Assembly: GCA_002050435.1 (NCBI GenBank)
Contig: MWYV01000026.1
Span: 1-57,601, forward strand
Origin: Chitinophagales bacterium 33-2
GTDB lineage: Bacteria; Bacteroidota; Bacteroidia; Chitinophagales; Chitinophagaceae
Length of the DNA: 57,601 bases
Direction of reading: 5' to 3'
Shown: positions 26,634 to 36,487 of the stretch, piece by piece
How the letters are laid out: every line of letters starts with the position of its first letter
Position numbering within the stretch: the stretch's first letter is position 1
Program-made: the position numbers and the translations under genes
The notes under the pieces: model-generated
What the model was told of the DNA's origin: nothing
What the model saw: only the letters and a program-made list of their open reading frames with translations
Database searches by the model: none

Positions 26634-28445
26634 TTAAATTGCCTGAGTGCTCATTCGTTTTTGTTGTTTCTTTCTTTCTTCTTCATCAAGGATCACTTTA
26701 CGCATACGGATATTGACCGGGGTTACTTCTATACACTCATCCTGCTGAATGTATTCCATACATTCTTCAAGTGACATCAGTCTTTTTGGAGGTAGACTCA
26801 CTGTACCATCGCTGCCGGATGCACGCATGTTGGTTAGTTTTTTTCCTTCATTTGGATTCACCACCAGGTCACCTGGTTTGTTTGTTTCGCCGATCAGCAT
26901 GCCTCTGTACACTTCTTCTCCCGGGTCAACAAAAAAGTATCCACGGTCCTGTAATTTGTCGATGGAATATGCAGTAGTGCTTCCGGCCTCTTTAGCCACC
27001 ATTACACCGTTATTTCTTCCTGGAATAGGTCCTTTCCATGGTTTGTATTCAGAAAACCTGTGGTTCATTACCGCCTCGCCTGCCGTGTTGGTTAGCATGG
27101 TGGTACGCAAGCCCAGCAATCCTCTTGATGGAATATCAAACTCAAGATGTTGCATATCACCTTTGGTTTCCATTACCAGCATTTCACCTTTTCTCCTGGT
27201 GACCAGGTCGATCACTTTGGAAGCAAATTCCTGTGGCACATCCACAACAAGTGTTTCAAAAGGTTCGTGTTTTTTTCCGTCGATATCTTTTGTAATTACC
27301 TGAGGCTGACCAATGGTAAGTTCATAACCTTCGCGACGCATGGTTTCGATCAGTACGCCCAAATGCAGAATGCCACGACCATAGACCATGAAGCTATCTG
27401 CACTTTCGGTATCAAATACTCTTAGGGCGAGGTTTTTTTCAGTTTCTTTCATCAGGCGGTCGCGCAGGTGCCTGGAGGTAACAAATTTTCCATCTTTTCC
27501 AAAAAAAGGAGAGTTGTTGATGGAAAAAAGCATGTTCATTGTAGGTTCATCAACACTGATCACCGGAAGTGCTTCCGGGTTTTCAGCATCAGCAACCGTA
27601 TCTCCAATATTAAAATTTTCCAGTCCTACAATCGCACATAGGTCACCGGAAATTACTTCCTGTACTTTCTTTTTGCCCATGCCTTCGAAAACATAAAGCT
27701 CTTTCACTCTTTGTTTTTTGATCACCCCATCGGCCTGCATCAATGAAATGGGTTGATTTTCTTTAATGACACCGCGGGCTACTTTTCCAATCGCAATTCT
27801 TCCAAGGAAAGAAGAATAGTCAAGAGAAGTGATCTGCATTTGCAAAGGGCCCTCTGCTACATTTGGAGGCGGAACATATTTAATGATGCCATCAAGCAAA
27901 GGAGTGATGCCTTCCACCTGTGTAAGACTTTCGTTAAACCATCCGTTCTTTCCCGAACCATAATACGTTGGAAAATCCAGTTGTTCTTCAGTAGCATCGA
28001 GGTTAAAGAAAAGTTCAAAAACGGCATCATGCACTTCATCCGGACGGCAGTTCGGTTTGTCAACCTTATTAATCACCACAATGGGTTTCAAATTCAGTTG
28101 CAATGCTTTTTGAAGCACAAATCTTGTCTGGGGCATTGGCCCTTCAAATGCATCTACCAGCAAAATCACTCCATCTGCCATTTTTAAGACTCTTTCCACT
28201 TCACCACCAAAATCGGCGTGACCTGGTGTGTCAATTACGTTAATCTTTACGCCCTGGTAAACGACAGCGGCATTTTTTGAAAAAATGGTAATGCCTCGTT
28301 CGCGTTCGAGGTCATTACTATCCATGATCAGATCGCCGGTTTCCTGGTTATCCCTGAAAACTTTGGTTGTATGAAGGATCTTATCTACAAGGGTGGTTTT
28401 GCCATGGTCAACGTGGGCAATGATCGCAATATTTCTGATTTCCAT
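26634..28445 (-). CDS. typA: Ribosome-associated translational GTPase TypA/BipA
   Basis: A 603-residue protein with the usual family length when started at the Met at 28445 (MEIRNIAIIAHVDHGKTT); the frame upstream to 28502 has no family similarity. G-motifs: AHVDHGKTT (10-18), RERGIT, DTPGH, NKVD. EF-G-like domains II-V and the BipA C-terminal domain follow (GRGILHLGVLIETMRREGYE, SRGLLGLRT, YFFVDPGEEVYRGMLIGE). TypA acts in 50S assembly and in translation under stress or cold. Monocistronic, with a strong terminator. Confidence 0.98.
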   Translation of the reverse strand: MEIRNIAIIAHVDHGKTTLVDKILHTTKVFRDNQETGDLIMDSNDLERERGITIFSKNAAVVYQGVKINVIDTPGHADFGGEVERVLKMADGVILLVDAFEGPMPQTRFVLQKALQLNLKPIVVINKVDKPNCRPDEVHDAVFELFFNLDATEEQLDFPTYYGSGKNGWFNESLTQVEGITPLLDGIIKYVPPPNVAEGPLQMQITSLDYSSFLGRIAIGKVARGVIKENQPISLMQADGVIKKQRVKELYVFEGMGKKKVQEVISGDLCAIVGLENFNIGDTVADAENPEALPVISVDEPTMNMLFSINNSPFFGKDGKFVTSRHLRDRLMKETEKNLALRVFDTESADSFMVYGRGILHLGVLIETMRREGYELTIGQPQVITKDIDGKKHEPFETLVVDVPQEFASKVIDLVTRRKGEMLVMETKGDMQHLEFDIPSRGLLGLRTTMLTNTAGEAVMNHRFSEYKPWKGPIPGRNNGVMVAKEAGSTTAYSIDKLQDRGYFFVDPGEEVYRGMLIGETNKPGDLVVNPNEGKKLTNMRASGSDGTVSLPPKRLMSLEECMEYIQQDECIEVTPVNIRMRKVILDEEERKKQQKRMSTQAI

Positions 28446-28645
28446 ATTAAGCTTTTGCCGCCCCGGAGCTTTAACAACTATTGTAAAGCCGGGACTCAGC
28501 ATGTTTTAAGAGGCGCAAAGGTAAGCTAATCAGGCCGGGAAGCCAGCGTATAAAGGTTAAATTGGGGTAAATAAACGATATGTCCGGTGTCTTTTCTATT
28601 GATTTCCCCGGAAATTTAAAAAAGGGACGATTTGCGAATTATTTA

Positions 28646-28870
28646 TTAAAAAATCCTCTGGAACAGGTAGATCAACAGGCTAATGCTCAGGCTTAACAGG
28701 ATCATTGTAGTAATGGGGAAATATACCCTTGAATTTTCCTTTTCAATCCTGATGTCTCCGGGAAGCCGCCCGATCCATTGCATTTTATCGTAAAAAAAAT
28801 AAATAAGGATGCCGGTGACCACGGCCAGCAATCCAAATAAGATGATGTATTTACCTGTATTCTGGTCCAT
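28646..28870 (-). CDS. DUF2905 membrane protein
   Basis: A 74-residue protein with two membrane helices (about 8-27 and 51-71) and the DUF2905 centre WIGRLPGDIRIEKENSRVYFPI. Full length for the family; its function is unknown. It is divergent from the exported-protein gene at 28913, leaving a 42-bp gap for both promoters. Confidence 0.9.
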   Translation of the reverse strand: MDQNTGKYIILFGLLAVVTGILIYFFYDKMQWIGRLPGDIRIEKENSRVYFPITTMILLSLSISLLIYLFQRIF

Positions 28871-28912
28871 AAGGCAATTTACATCCTGCAGAATATGCTA
28901 TAGATTTGAAAA

Positions 28913-29332
28913 ATGAAAACCTTGTTTATTATGATGCTGGGGTTCTCAGCATTTTCCATGAAAGCCCAGGACAGCTGGGTCGTTTACCTGAATAAAGTCC
29001 AGGTTTTACAGTCCACGCAAGAATCACCTGAAAAAAACATTGTTAGCATAAATGAGGAGGATCTGAAAAACAAACAGGTTTTTACGCTCACTTATTTTGA
29101 CAGGGAAAAGCAAAAGGACTGGTCACGGTTCATCATGCTTAATAATTCGGAAGATCATGAGATCAGGCGCTTAAAATCGAACCGGCTGCGTTATACCAAC
29201 CAGGATCTTTTAAAGCTGCTTCAAAAATATAAAACCATTCATATCTATACCTGGGCACTGCCAGATGATCCTGCATTAAGGAAGCGGATTCGCGTGCGGA
29301 GAGTACATTTGTGCACTTTGGTTTTAGAATAA
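28913..29332 (+). CDS. Hypothetical exported protein, 139 aa
   Basis: The signal peptide MKTLFIMMLGFSAFSMKAQ is followed by a compact domain with alternating strands and helices (DSWVVYLNKVQVLQ, FTLTYFDREKQKDW, KTIHIYTWALPDDPALRKRI). It is a hypothetical family seemingly restricted to related bacteria; no motif gives a function. Its stop codon overlaps the start of the lipid kinase gene by one base (TAATG at 29330-29334), so translation is coupled and a lipid or envelope link is possible. Confidence 0.75.
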   Translation: MKTLFIMMLGFSAFSMKAQDSWVVYLNKVQVLQSTQESPEKNIVSINEEDLKNKQVFTLTYFDREKQKDWSRFIMLNNSEDHEIRRLKSNRLRYTNQDLLKLLQKYKTIHIYTWALPDDPALRKRIRVRRVHLCTLVLE

Positions 29333-30231
29333 TGGACAGAAGATTTATTTATATCGTTAATCCTATTTCCGGAACGCGGGATAAAAACAACCTGCTGGCA
29401 ACGATTCATGCCAAAACCTATGCTGCAGGATTTGGTTTTGAAGTGTATGATTCTGTTGCGGATGGTAATTATTCTTTCCTGTATCCTTCAATTGAAGAAA
29501 ACGGAGTTACAGATATTGTAGTAGTGGGTGGCGACGGAACCATTAACCAGGTGGTGGATGACCTCAGAAAGTTTGACATCAGTTTTGGCATCATTCCATC
29601 GGGTTCAGGAAATGGACTTGCTTTCAGTGCCGGGCTGCAAAAGGATCCTGCAAAATCACTGGAAACCATTTTTAAAGGCAATACAAAAATGACGGATGCC
29701 TTTACGGTAAATGGCACCTTCGCCTGTATGCTTTGCGGTTTGGGATTTGATGCACAAGTGGCTCATGATTTTGGTAATGACCCCCGCCGGGGATTGCTGA
29801 CTTACATTAAAAAAACCATCAGTAATTTTTTCACAGCATCAGCCTACCCATTTATTATTGATACCGGAGAGAGGCAGATGGCCACTGATGCATTTTTTAT
29901 AAGTGTGGCCAACAGCAACCAGTTTGGCAACCACTTCACTATTGCGCCCGGTGCAAGTTTAACGGATGGCTTACTGGATATTGTGGTCATCAGCAAACAA
30001 AATAAACTGGGTGTGCTTTACTGTACGGCCAAACAGGTTTGTGGTTTTAACCAGATCCAGAAAATTGAAACTGTTGATGAAAAAAGCCTGCTGATCTATT
30101 TTCAGACCAATAAACTTAAAATTCAAAATTTAAAGCTGGCACCAATGCACATAGATGGCGACCCTGTTGAAACAGCATCCGAAATTGAAATTGAACTGAT
30201 CAAAAACTGTTTTAAACTTATTTATCCCTGA
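29332..30231 (+). CDS. Diacylglycerol/sphingosine-type lipid kinase
   Basis: A 299-residue DAGK-catalytic-domain protein started at the ATG at 29332, which gives MDRRFIYIVNPISGTRDKNN; the GTG at 29311 is less likely. Nucleotide-binding GGDGTINQVV is at about 66-75 and IPSGSGNGLAFSAG at about 86-99. Bacteroidota often use such kinases on diacylglycerol or sphingoid bases; the substrate here is not determined. It runs tail to tail into the patatin gene with a 14-bp overlap. Confidence 0.93.
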   Translation: MDRRFIYIVNPISGTRDKNNLLATIHAKTYAAGFGFEVYDSVADGNYSFLYPSIEENGVTDIVVVGGDGTINQVVDDLRKFDISFGIIPSGSGNGLAFSAGLQKDPAKSLETIFKGNTKMTDAFTVNGTFACMLCGLGFDAQVAHDFGNDPRRGLLTYIKKTISNFFTASAYPFIIDTGERQMATDAFFISVANSNQFGNHFTIAPGASLTDGLLDIVVISKQNKLGVLYCTAKQVCGFNQIQKIETVDEKSLLIYFQTNKLKIQNLKLAPMHIDGDPVETASEIEIELIKNCFKLIYP

Positions 30232-32464
30232 CTTGCAGGAGTTGCTCCACTTTCTGAAAATTTTCCACATTATAACTTGAGCTGAGCGAAGCGGCAATGT
30301 CGATCTTTTCTCTTTGCGTAAGATGAAAATTGAGCGCCGCTTTGTTTTCTTCTTTTTTTGGTATGTATTGAAAGCTGAGTTTATGTATCGGGAAATTTTT
30401 ATTATCCAGGTAATAGGAAACCATGTCTGACTGGAAATATTCCATCATTTTGTACCAGTTGTTTTGTAAAAGAAAAAATGGTTTAACGGCATTGCCGGTA
30501 AGATTATCGTATTCAAAAGGATGTTCCCAGCCGCCATCCATTCTGTCGCGCATCTGCAGGATCAGCACTCCCCTGGTATTGTTTTCAATCCAGTCCTGCA
30601 TGTGCGAAAGGAAGCGTAGTGCAGTTGAAATGCCATAATTGTCACGCAGTCCACCATCCATCACATCAATCACCGGTTCAGAAGGCAGCCATACGTTTGG
30701 TAATACTACCGGAAAAGTGGCGTTCATGCGCAAGGTGGTCAGTAAACGGAGATTATAAGGATCCTGCTTCGCAAAAAACGTGGTAAAGTCAACTGCATCC
30801 GGAGTAATATGTTCAGAAGAATCTTTTGAAGGACTCATCATGAAACGCAATGGTTGTGTACTGATCATCATCATTTTCGCATCTCTGGCCACCACATTGT
30901 GATAAAGTATCAGCGGAATGTTGGCAGATTTTTCATCAGCGATGTAATCGCGCAATTTTTTGTTGAGGAAGCCACGCGTGTTATGATCGAGTGCAGTTTC
31001 AAATGCCAGGCCCCTGTCGCGGAGGTAGGTATAACTACCATCAGAAAATTTTCTTTCCGGTGCAAAGATATCACGTGCAACAAAGGAAGTAAAAATAGGA
31101 TTGAGCAAATCATCTGCAATGTCATCAACATATTCCTGCGATTGAAGGTTGATGTTTTGGCCGATTAGTTTTTGCCTGTACAGTTCGCGGAAATAGGTTG
31201 CGCCGATCATGCCTCCTGAAGCACCGGTGATGAGGAAGGTCTGGTTCATGATCTGGCCATTCGTGATGCTATCAAGGTGCTGCAACACGTTCATGGTAAA
31301 TGTAGCACTACGGGATCCTCCGCCACTGGTGGTCATTAAAACCAATAAGGGCTTATCCTCTGCCTGCTTTTTTTTCCATCTTTCCAAAATGCCGATCATG
31401 TTCTGCCTGTCGGCTTCAACAGCCTGTGGGTTAGCAAGTTTTTCTAAACTTTGCTGGGAATATTCCGGTTCAGATTTTCCGGTATTGTAATTCAGTCCAT
31501 AAGCCTTGTTCCGGGGATCAATCCATTCGATCCTGTACAATCCATTTAAAATAAAAAAGAAACATAAAAGCGCAGGAACGATCCATGATTGAAAAAAATA
31601 TACCAGCGCGCCGATTACACCAACAAGAATCGCTATGAAGATGGTGATGCTTGCACCTGCAGGGAGCTGGAAAAAATCTGAATCAAGCAGAAATCCGATG
31701 AGCAATAAAAAAATATAGGCAATGATCAAACTCACCACAGCCGCAAAATGGTGTTGCTTGAAAACTTTTTCCATCAACTCCGGTGAATAATGCGAAACAT
31801 CCCGTGACCTGCGTACTTTCCAGAAAGATTCAAGGAACCATTCAATATGTATCAGCGAACGGCTTTGATCAGAAACCTGTTCAGGCTGAAGGTTGGCGAT
31901 CAGGTGCCTGGCACTGTTAAAAGCAGGCTGCAGTTTTTTAAGTATGGTTTTATCTGCTCTGAAAAAATAAAAAAAAGAAATGGTTAATATCATTATGAAA
32001 CCGGCCAGGAAGCCCAGGCTTAAAAAAATGATCTCCACATTGGGAATGAGTTCTTTGTAATGGGCATACTGGTATGCCTTTACAAGATAAAATATTAGGA
32101 AGGTTAAAGGTATAATGCTGTTGTTGATGCAATATTTTAAAAATGGAAATTGGGTGGCTGCCAGAAAAGTAACATGCCGGCTGAATAAAATAAAAGTGGT
32201 AATGTTCCAGCACATGATGAATACGCCAATGGAGAGGCCCATGATTGCTGTACCCAGCGGATTTACATCACCAAGGTATTCGGGTCCGAGAAAAAGCGAT
32301 TCAGCACCAAAACTTTTCATGAAACTTCCATTCACAACACTGAAAAGAAGGATCCAGAAAATCAGCAAAACCTGGTATTTCCTGAAGTGGAGGAAAAGGA
32401 GTTGTAAGGGCAGTGAATAAAACAGTCCCCGGATATAGTCTTTAATGGAATATGTGGTTTTCAA
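30218..32464 (-). CDS. Membrane-anchored patatin-like phospholipase
   Basis: A 748-residue protein. Six or seven membrane helices occupy roughly 18-45, 70-98, 110-130, 146-168, 240-262 and 272-305. A cytosolic or periplasmic patatin domain follows, with oxyanion-hole SGGGSR at 380-385, nucleophile Gly-x-Ser-Gly-Gly (GASGG, 414-418) and the Asp of the Ser-Asp dyad in DGGLRDNYG (Asp603). Patatins hydrolyse acyl chains from lipids. The long membrane-helix N-terminus is not the usual layout, which more often has an outer-membrane barrel. The gene opposes the lipid kinase. Confidence 0.9.
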   Translation of the reverse strand: MKTTYSIKDYIRGLFYSLPLQLLFLHFRKYQVLLIFWILLFSVVNGSFMKSFGAESLFLGPEYLGDVNPLGTAIMGLSIGVFIMCWNITTFILFSRHVTFLAATQFPFLKYCINNSIIPLTFLIFYLVKAYQYAHYKELIPNVEIIFLSLGFLAGFIMILTISFFYFFRADKTILKKLQPAFNSARHLIANLQPEQVSDQSRSLIHIEWFLESFWKVRRSRDVSHYSPELMEKVFKQHHFAAVVSLIIAYIFLLLIGFLLDSDFFQLPAGASITIFIAILVGVIGALVYFFQSWIVPALLCFFFILNGLYRIEWIDPRNKAYGLNYNTGKSEPEYSQQSLEKLANPQAVEADRQNMIGILERWKKKQAEDKPLLVLMTTSGGGSRSATFTMNVLQHLDSITNGQIMNQTFLITGASGGMIGATYFRELYRQKLIGQNINLQSQEYVDDIADDLLNPIFTSFVARDIFAPERKFSDGSYTYLRDRGLAFETALDHNTRGFLNKKLRDYIADEKSANIPLILYHNVVARDAKMMMISTQPLRFMMSPSKDSSEHITPDAVDFTTFFAKQDPYNLRLLTTLRMNATFPVVLPNVWLPSEPVIDVMDGGLRDNYGISTALRFLSHMQDWIENNTRGVLILQMRDRMDGGWEHPFEYDNLTGNAVKPFFLLQNNWYKMMEYFQSDMVSYYLDNKNFPIHKLSFQYIPKKEENKAALNFHLTQREKIDIAASLSSSYNVENFQKVEQLLQVRDK

Positions 32465-32504
32465 ACTGCGACTAAAATACTATTAAATTACAAGAGGGTC
32501 AATC

Positions 32505-33566
32505 TTAGGAGGCAGAATGATGTTTTTTACTGCTGAGGAATAATACGTGAACCAGGCTTAGTAAAAGCAACATGCCTCCTAACTGGTGGAGTTGTGCCAT
32601 CCATTCAAATTCATTCCAGCGATAGGCTCTGATCCTGATACTGCTGATCACTGTAAGTATGCCGAGTGTTGTTTGAATGAGAACGATTACTAAAGGGAAG
32701 AAGCATAGTTTTCTGAATGCAGGTGGGCCAGGGAGTTTAGCAACCAGGAAGGTCCATGCAATCACCAGTATCACGAGAAGGTAAGCCAGCATCCGGTGGA
32801 TGAAATGTACCACCAGCGGATTTTCAATAATACTGATCCATCCTTCGGGACGATTAAAAACAGCTGGCGGAATAAAACTACCATTCATATCCGGCCAGGT
32901 ATGTGCCACCACTGCTGCACGATGACCTGCCATTAATGCCGCCCAGAAAAACTGCAGGAAAACAACAACTAAAATAACCCAGGTAAAATTTCTCACAGCA
33001 GGATTAAAAAAACGGCTGTTTTTATCTGTTCTTAATTGCAAGGCAAACCAGTAAGTGTAAAATAACAGGAACATGGCCAGAACAAAATGCATGGCAAGCT
33101 TTGCTGGCCTTACATAAATCGCGTCGCCTGTTAATCCGCTGGCCACCATGATCCATCCAACAGCACCCTGTAACGCACCTAAAAGAAAAAGGACCAGCAG
33201 CGGGCGCACCATAAATGGTTTAAATCTTTTCTGAAAAAGAAAAATCAAAAATGGTATGATGAATACAATACCGATCAGTCTTCCCCAAAGCCTGTGAAAC
33301 CATTCCCAGAAAAAAATAAATTTAAAATCCTGCAGGGTAAACCCGGCGTTCAACTGCCTGAATTGTTCTGTCTGGCGGTACTTATCAAAAGCTTCCATCC
33401 ATGCCTGCTGGTTCATCGGAGGCATTGTGCCGGTAACAACATTCCACTCCGTAATAGACAATCCTGATCCTGTTAACCTGGTGATCCCTCCCAGGATGAT
33501 TTGGACAATGATCATGATTACACCGATCATCAGCCAGGTGGCTACAGGTTTTTGGCTGGGTCTCAT
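32505..33566 (-). CDS. ctaA: Heme A synthase (COX15/CtaA family)
   Basis: A 353-residue protein with eight membrane helices. The signature GGITRLTGSGLSITEW lies near the N-terminus, and conserved His residues appear in EWFHRLWGR, AMHFVLAMF, VVHFIHRMLAYL and QLHQLGGMLLL, the four-helix pairs that bind heme. It oxidises heme O to heme A for aa3-type oxidase. Other oxidase genes are not in the window. Confidence 0.95.
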   Translation of the reverse strand: MRPSQKPVATWLMIGVIMIIVQIILGGITRLTGSGLSITEWNVVTGTMPPMNQQAWMEAFDKYRQTEQFRQLNAGFTLQDFKFIFFWEWFHRLWGRLIGIVFIIPFLIFLFQKRFKPFMVRPLLVLFLLGALQGAVGWIMVASGLTGDAIYVRPAKLAMHFVLAMFLLFYTYWFALQLRTDKNSRFFNPAVRNFTWVILVVVFLQFFWAALMAGHRAAVVAHTWPDMNGSFIPPAVFNRPEGWISIIENPLVVHFIHRMLAYLLVILVIAWTFLVAKLPGPPAFRKLCFFPLVIVLIQTTLGILTVISSIRIRAYRWNEFEWMAQLHQLGGMLLLLSLVHVLFLSSKKHHSAS

Positions 33567-33721
33567 GGCCTGCGAAGTTAAGGTGCCTTCTTACATGCTT
33601 TTGTATATATGCCATCAATCCTTAAAATTGCCACGATATCACCTCTTTTGTTTAATAAATTAGATTTCCACATAAGAGCACCTGAAACCAGTTTCAGTTA
33701 TTTTTGATTCAAACTTGAACT

Positions 33722-34336
33722 TTGCTGCTGTCATTTTTTGATGAAGACTTACTGGAAGCCGGTTGCGACGAAGCAGGGCGTGGATGCCTTGCTGGCCCTG
33801 TTTATGCGGCAGCCGTAATCCTCCCTAAAAATTTTTCGCACCCGCTTTTAAATGATTCCAAACAACTCACTGAAGAGCAGCGTTATCGTTTAAGGCCTTT
33901 TATAGAAGAGAAAGCACTGGCTTATGCTGTTGCTGATCTTTGCAATAAACAGATCGACAAGATCAACATCCTCAAAGCCTCCTTAAAAAGCATGCATCTT
34001 GCCATTAAGCAACTGCACTTAAAGCCTCAATTATTGCTGATCGATGGAAACCGTTTTACGCCTTTTAAAAAGATCCCGCATAAGTGCATCATTCAGGGCG
34101 ATGGTTTGTATGCTTCCATTGCTGCAGCAAGTGTGCTGGCTAAAACTTACCGCGATGATTATATGAAACTGCTGCATAAAAAATGTCCACAATACAACTG
34201 GCTGCAGAATAAAGGTTATGCCACAAGGGAACATCAGAAAGCTTTGGAAAAATGGGGCCCTTCTAAATTTCACAGGCGATCTTTTCGACTGGATTACAGC
34301 CAGCAGGAATTATGCGATGAAATCATTTATCAATAA
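33722..34336 (+). CDS. rnhB: Ribonuclease HII
   Basis: A 204-residue enzyme with Asp16/Glu17 in [10 protein letters not shown], the conserved Asp in LLLIDGNRF and the later Asp in KTYRDDYM. It removes RNA from RNA/DNA hybrids, notably single ribonucleotides and primers. No in-frame ATG lies near the N-terminus. A TTG at 33722 gives [14 protein letters not shown], which matches where the family begins, so TTG is the probable start. Confidence 0.95.
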   Translation: MLLSFFDEDLLEAGCDEAGRGCLAGPVYAAAVILPKNFSHPLLNDSKQLTEEQRYRLRPFIEEKALAYAVADLCNKQIDKINILKASLKSMHLAIKQLHLKPQLLLIDGNRFTPFKKIPHKCIIQGDGLYASIAAASVLAKTYRDDYMKLLHKKCPQYNWLQNKGYATREHQKALEKWGPSKFHRRSFRLDYSQQELCDEIIYQ

Positions 34337-34342
34337 TCCTTT

Positions 34343-34951
34343 TCAACTTTCCCATTCACCCGCACCGGCTCTTACCAGTTCGCCTGCGCCTGTAGTAAAG
34401 TCAATAATGGTGGAAGGTACCATCCCTCCCACACCACCATCGATCACTATATCTACCCGTTTTTCAAACCGGTCATGAATAATCTCCGGGTCTGTGTATT
34501 CTTCCACATCTTCGCCCGGAAGCGAAGCACTTAAAATGGGATTGCCCAGTTCCTTTACAATGGCCCTGGCGATGTTGTTGTCCGGGATGCGGATGCCCAC
34601 CGTATCTTTCTTCGTTTTTAAAATTTTGGGAACCTGTTTGCTGGCTTCAAGAATAAATGTATACGGACCTGGGAGGTATTGTTTTAGTGACCTGTACACT
34701 GATGTGTTTAATTGTTTTGCATACTGGCTGAGGTCACTCAGATCATAACATACAAAAGACAATTGAGCTTTTTGAGGCGAAACATTTTTGAGCGCACAGA
34801 TCTTCTCAACTGCCTTGTGCTGGTGGATATCACATCCTAAACCATAGATCGTATCTGTTGGATAAACAACAATGCCACCGTTGCGAAGCACCTCAACCAC
34901 CTGCCTGATCAGCCTTTCCTGTGGATTATCGGGATGAATATGAATCAGCAT
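34343..34951 (-). CDS. Sua5/YciO/YrdC-family protein, L-threonylcarbamoyladenylate synthase-like
   Basis: A 202-residue single-domain member of the family (NGGIVVYPTDTIYGLGCDI, KNVSPQKAQLSFVC, LPGPYTFILEAS, TVGIRIPDNNIARAI). It shares the length and layout of YciO/TsaC, which use Thr, bicarbonate and ATP to make the threonylcarbamoyl donor for the t6A tRNA modification. YciO-type paralogues may not do this well, so the exact role is uncertain. It faces rnhB tail to tail across 6 bp. Confidence 0.9.
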   Translation of the reverse strand: MLIHIHPDNPQERLIRQVVEVLRNGGIVVYPTDTIYGLGCDIHQHKAVEKICALKNVSPQKAQLSFVCYDLSDLSQYAKQLNTSVYRSLKQYLPGPYTFILEASKQVPKILKTKKDTVGIRIPDNNIARAIVKELGNPILSASLPGEDVEEYTDPEIIHDRFEKRVDIVIDGGVGGMVPSTIIDFTTGAGELVRAGAGEWES

Positions 34952-34987
34952 AGATTATTTTACCACACTCCTGCAAAAATCATTCAT

Positions 34988-35015
34988 AATAAAAAAATCC
35001 CGGGAGTACCGGGAT
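34988..35015 (-). terminator. Terminator of the oxidoreductase beta subunit
   Basis: A perfect ATCCCGG/CCGGGAT stem (34997-35003 with 35009-35015), with an A run at 34991-34997 that reads as T on the minus strand. It lies 11 bp past the stop at 35026. Confidence 0.85.
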
Positions 35016-35025
35016 GATTACCTAA

Positions 35026-36057
35026 TTATACAATTTCCCAAACCTCATTTCCGCGGAGCAGCTTGTCCAGGTCAGCAGGTTTTTTTTCTATGGCATATTC
35101 GATCTGTTGCTTCAGCATCGATTCATAAGTGGGCCGGTCATTCTGGTAAAAAACACCAAAAGGACGCGGAAGGTGCATTTCTTTTGAAGGATCATCAAAC
35201 ATTCTTGTGAGTATCTGTGCCTTGAAAAGGTCTTTTTCATCATGAACCCAGAGATCATTTACAGAAAATCCATTATTCAAATCCACCACTGTGGGCGTAA
35301 ATCCTTCAAGACGGATGCCTTTATTTTTTGCAGCACCAAAAACAAGCGGCTGGCCGTTTTCAAGAAACAAGGCTTCATCTGCCTTGCTTGATTTTTCAGT
35401 AAATACTTCAAAAGCACCATCATTAAAGATGTTGCAGTTCTGGTAGATCTCAAGGAATGAAGCACCCGTATGCGCATGTGCTCTCAGCAGCATCGACTGA
35501 AGATGTTTTACATCGCGATCCATACTGCGGCCAATAAAACTCGCATCTGCACCCATGGCAAGCGCCAGTGGATTGAAAGGATGGTCTATACTGCCAAAAG
35601 GAGTTGATTTGGTTACCTTATTGGTTTCAGAAGTGGGCGAATACTGTCCCTTGGTAAGTCCGTAGATCTGGTTATTGAACAGCAGAATGTTTACATTAAA
35701 ATTCCTTCTTAAAAGATGGATGGTGTGGTTGCCGCCGATACTCAGACTATCACCATCGCCGGTAACAATCCATACACTCAGGTCGGGCCTGGAGGCCTTT
35801 AAGCCACTGGCAATGGCGGTTGCCCTTCCATGAATGGAGTGCATGCCAAAAACATTCATATAATAGGGAAAGCGCGAGGAGCATCCGATCCCGGAAATGA
35901 TCGCAAAGTTTTCCCTTGGAATACCGAGTGTAGGCATTACTTTCTGAACCTGTGCCAGTATAGAATAATCTCCGCAACCAGGGCACCAGCGCACTTCCTG
36001 GTCTGTTGCGAAATCCTTTGGTGTTAAACTGACCGCAGGTGTTGTTATTGTTTCCAT
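35026..36057 (-). CDS. 2-oxoacid:ferredoxin oxidoreductase beta subunit
   Basis: A 343-residue thiamine-diphosphate-binding beta chain. CxxC in RWCPGCGDYSI (about 25-28), the GDGD/NN thiamine motif (TGDGDSLSIGGNHT and LLFNNQIYGLTKGQ) and a 4Fe-4S-linked Cys are visible. It decarboxylates 2-oxoacids (oxoglutarate or pyruvate) and reduces ferredoxin with a matching alpha/gamma chain. No alpha subunit gene is nearby, which is unusual because the two are normally adjacent. The gene upstream is a carboxymuconolactone-decarboxylase-like gene. Confidence 0.93.
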   Translation of the reverse strand: METITTPAVSLTPKDFATDQEVRWCPGCGDYSILAQVQKVMPTLGIPRENFAIISGIGCSSRFPYYMNVFGMHSIHGRATAIASGLKASRPDLSVWIVTGDGDSLSIGGNHTIHLLRRNFNVNILLFNNQIYGLTKGQYSPTSETNKVTKSTPFGSIDHPFNPLALAMGADASFIGRSMDRDVKHLQSMLLRAHAHTGASFLEIYQNCNIFNDGAFEVFTEKSSKADEALFLENGQPLVFGAAKNKGIRLEGFTPTVVDLNNGFSVNDLWVHDEKDLFKAQILTRMFDDPSKEMHLPRPFGVFYQNDRPTYESMLKQQIEYAIEKKPADLDKLLRGNEVWEIV

Positions 36058-36087
36058 GTTAAGTTGCCCGAAGGCAATAGTTTAAAG

Positions 36088-36438
36088 TTATATCGCTTTT
36101 TCATTCAAGGCTTCCCAGTATTCCGCTGCTCTTCTTGTATGAGGAATTACTATGGTGCCTCCCACAATATTGGCCACAGCAAAAACTTCATACAATTCCT
36201 CGGTCGAAACATTCAGTTCAAATGATTTGCCCAGGTGGTATTTGATGCAGTCATCGCACCTTAAAACCATGCTGGCAACCAGTCCAAGGAGTTCTTTGGT
36301 CTTCTTGTCCAATGCCCCGGCTTCGTAAGTATTGGTATCCAGGTTCCATAACCTTTTCATGACCAGGTTATTTTTGCCCAGGATCACCTCGTTCATTTTT
36401 TCCCTGTACTCGTTAAACTCATTAACTATTTCGGCCAT
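36088..36438 (-). CDS. Carboxymuconolactone-decarboxylase / AhpD-like protein
   Basis: A 116-residue CMD-family protein with the redox CxxC in LRCDDCIKYHLGKS (His four residues after the second Cys), as in AhpD alkylhydroperoxidases. It is probably a small thiol peroxidase or related reductant protein. It lies 31 bp before the oxidoreductase beta gene on the same strand, so they may share a transcript; a link to oxidative protection of the iron-sulfur enzyme is inference. Confidence 0.9.
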   Translation of the reverse strand: MAEIVNEFNEYREKMNEVILGKNNLVMKRLWNLDTNTYEAGALDKKTKELLGLVASMVLRCDDCIKYHLGKSFELNVSTEELYEVFAVANIVGGTIVIPHTRRAAEYWEALNEKAI

Positions 36439-36487
36439 AGAAGGAATTTCAGGGCAAAAATAGTGATAGATTCCCGGGGATTTGGTG

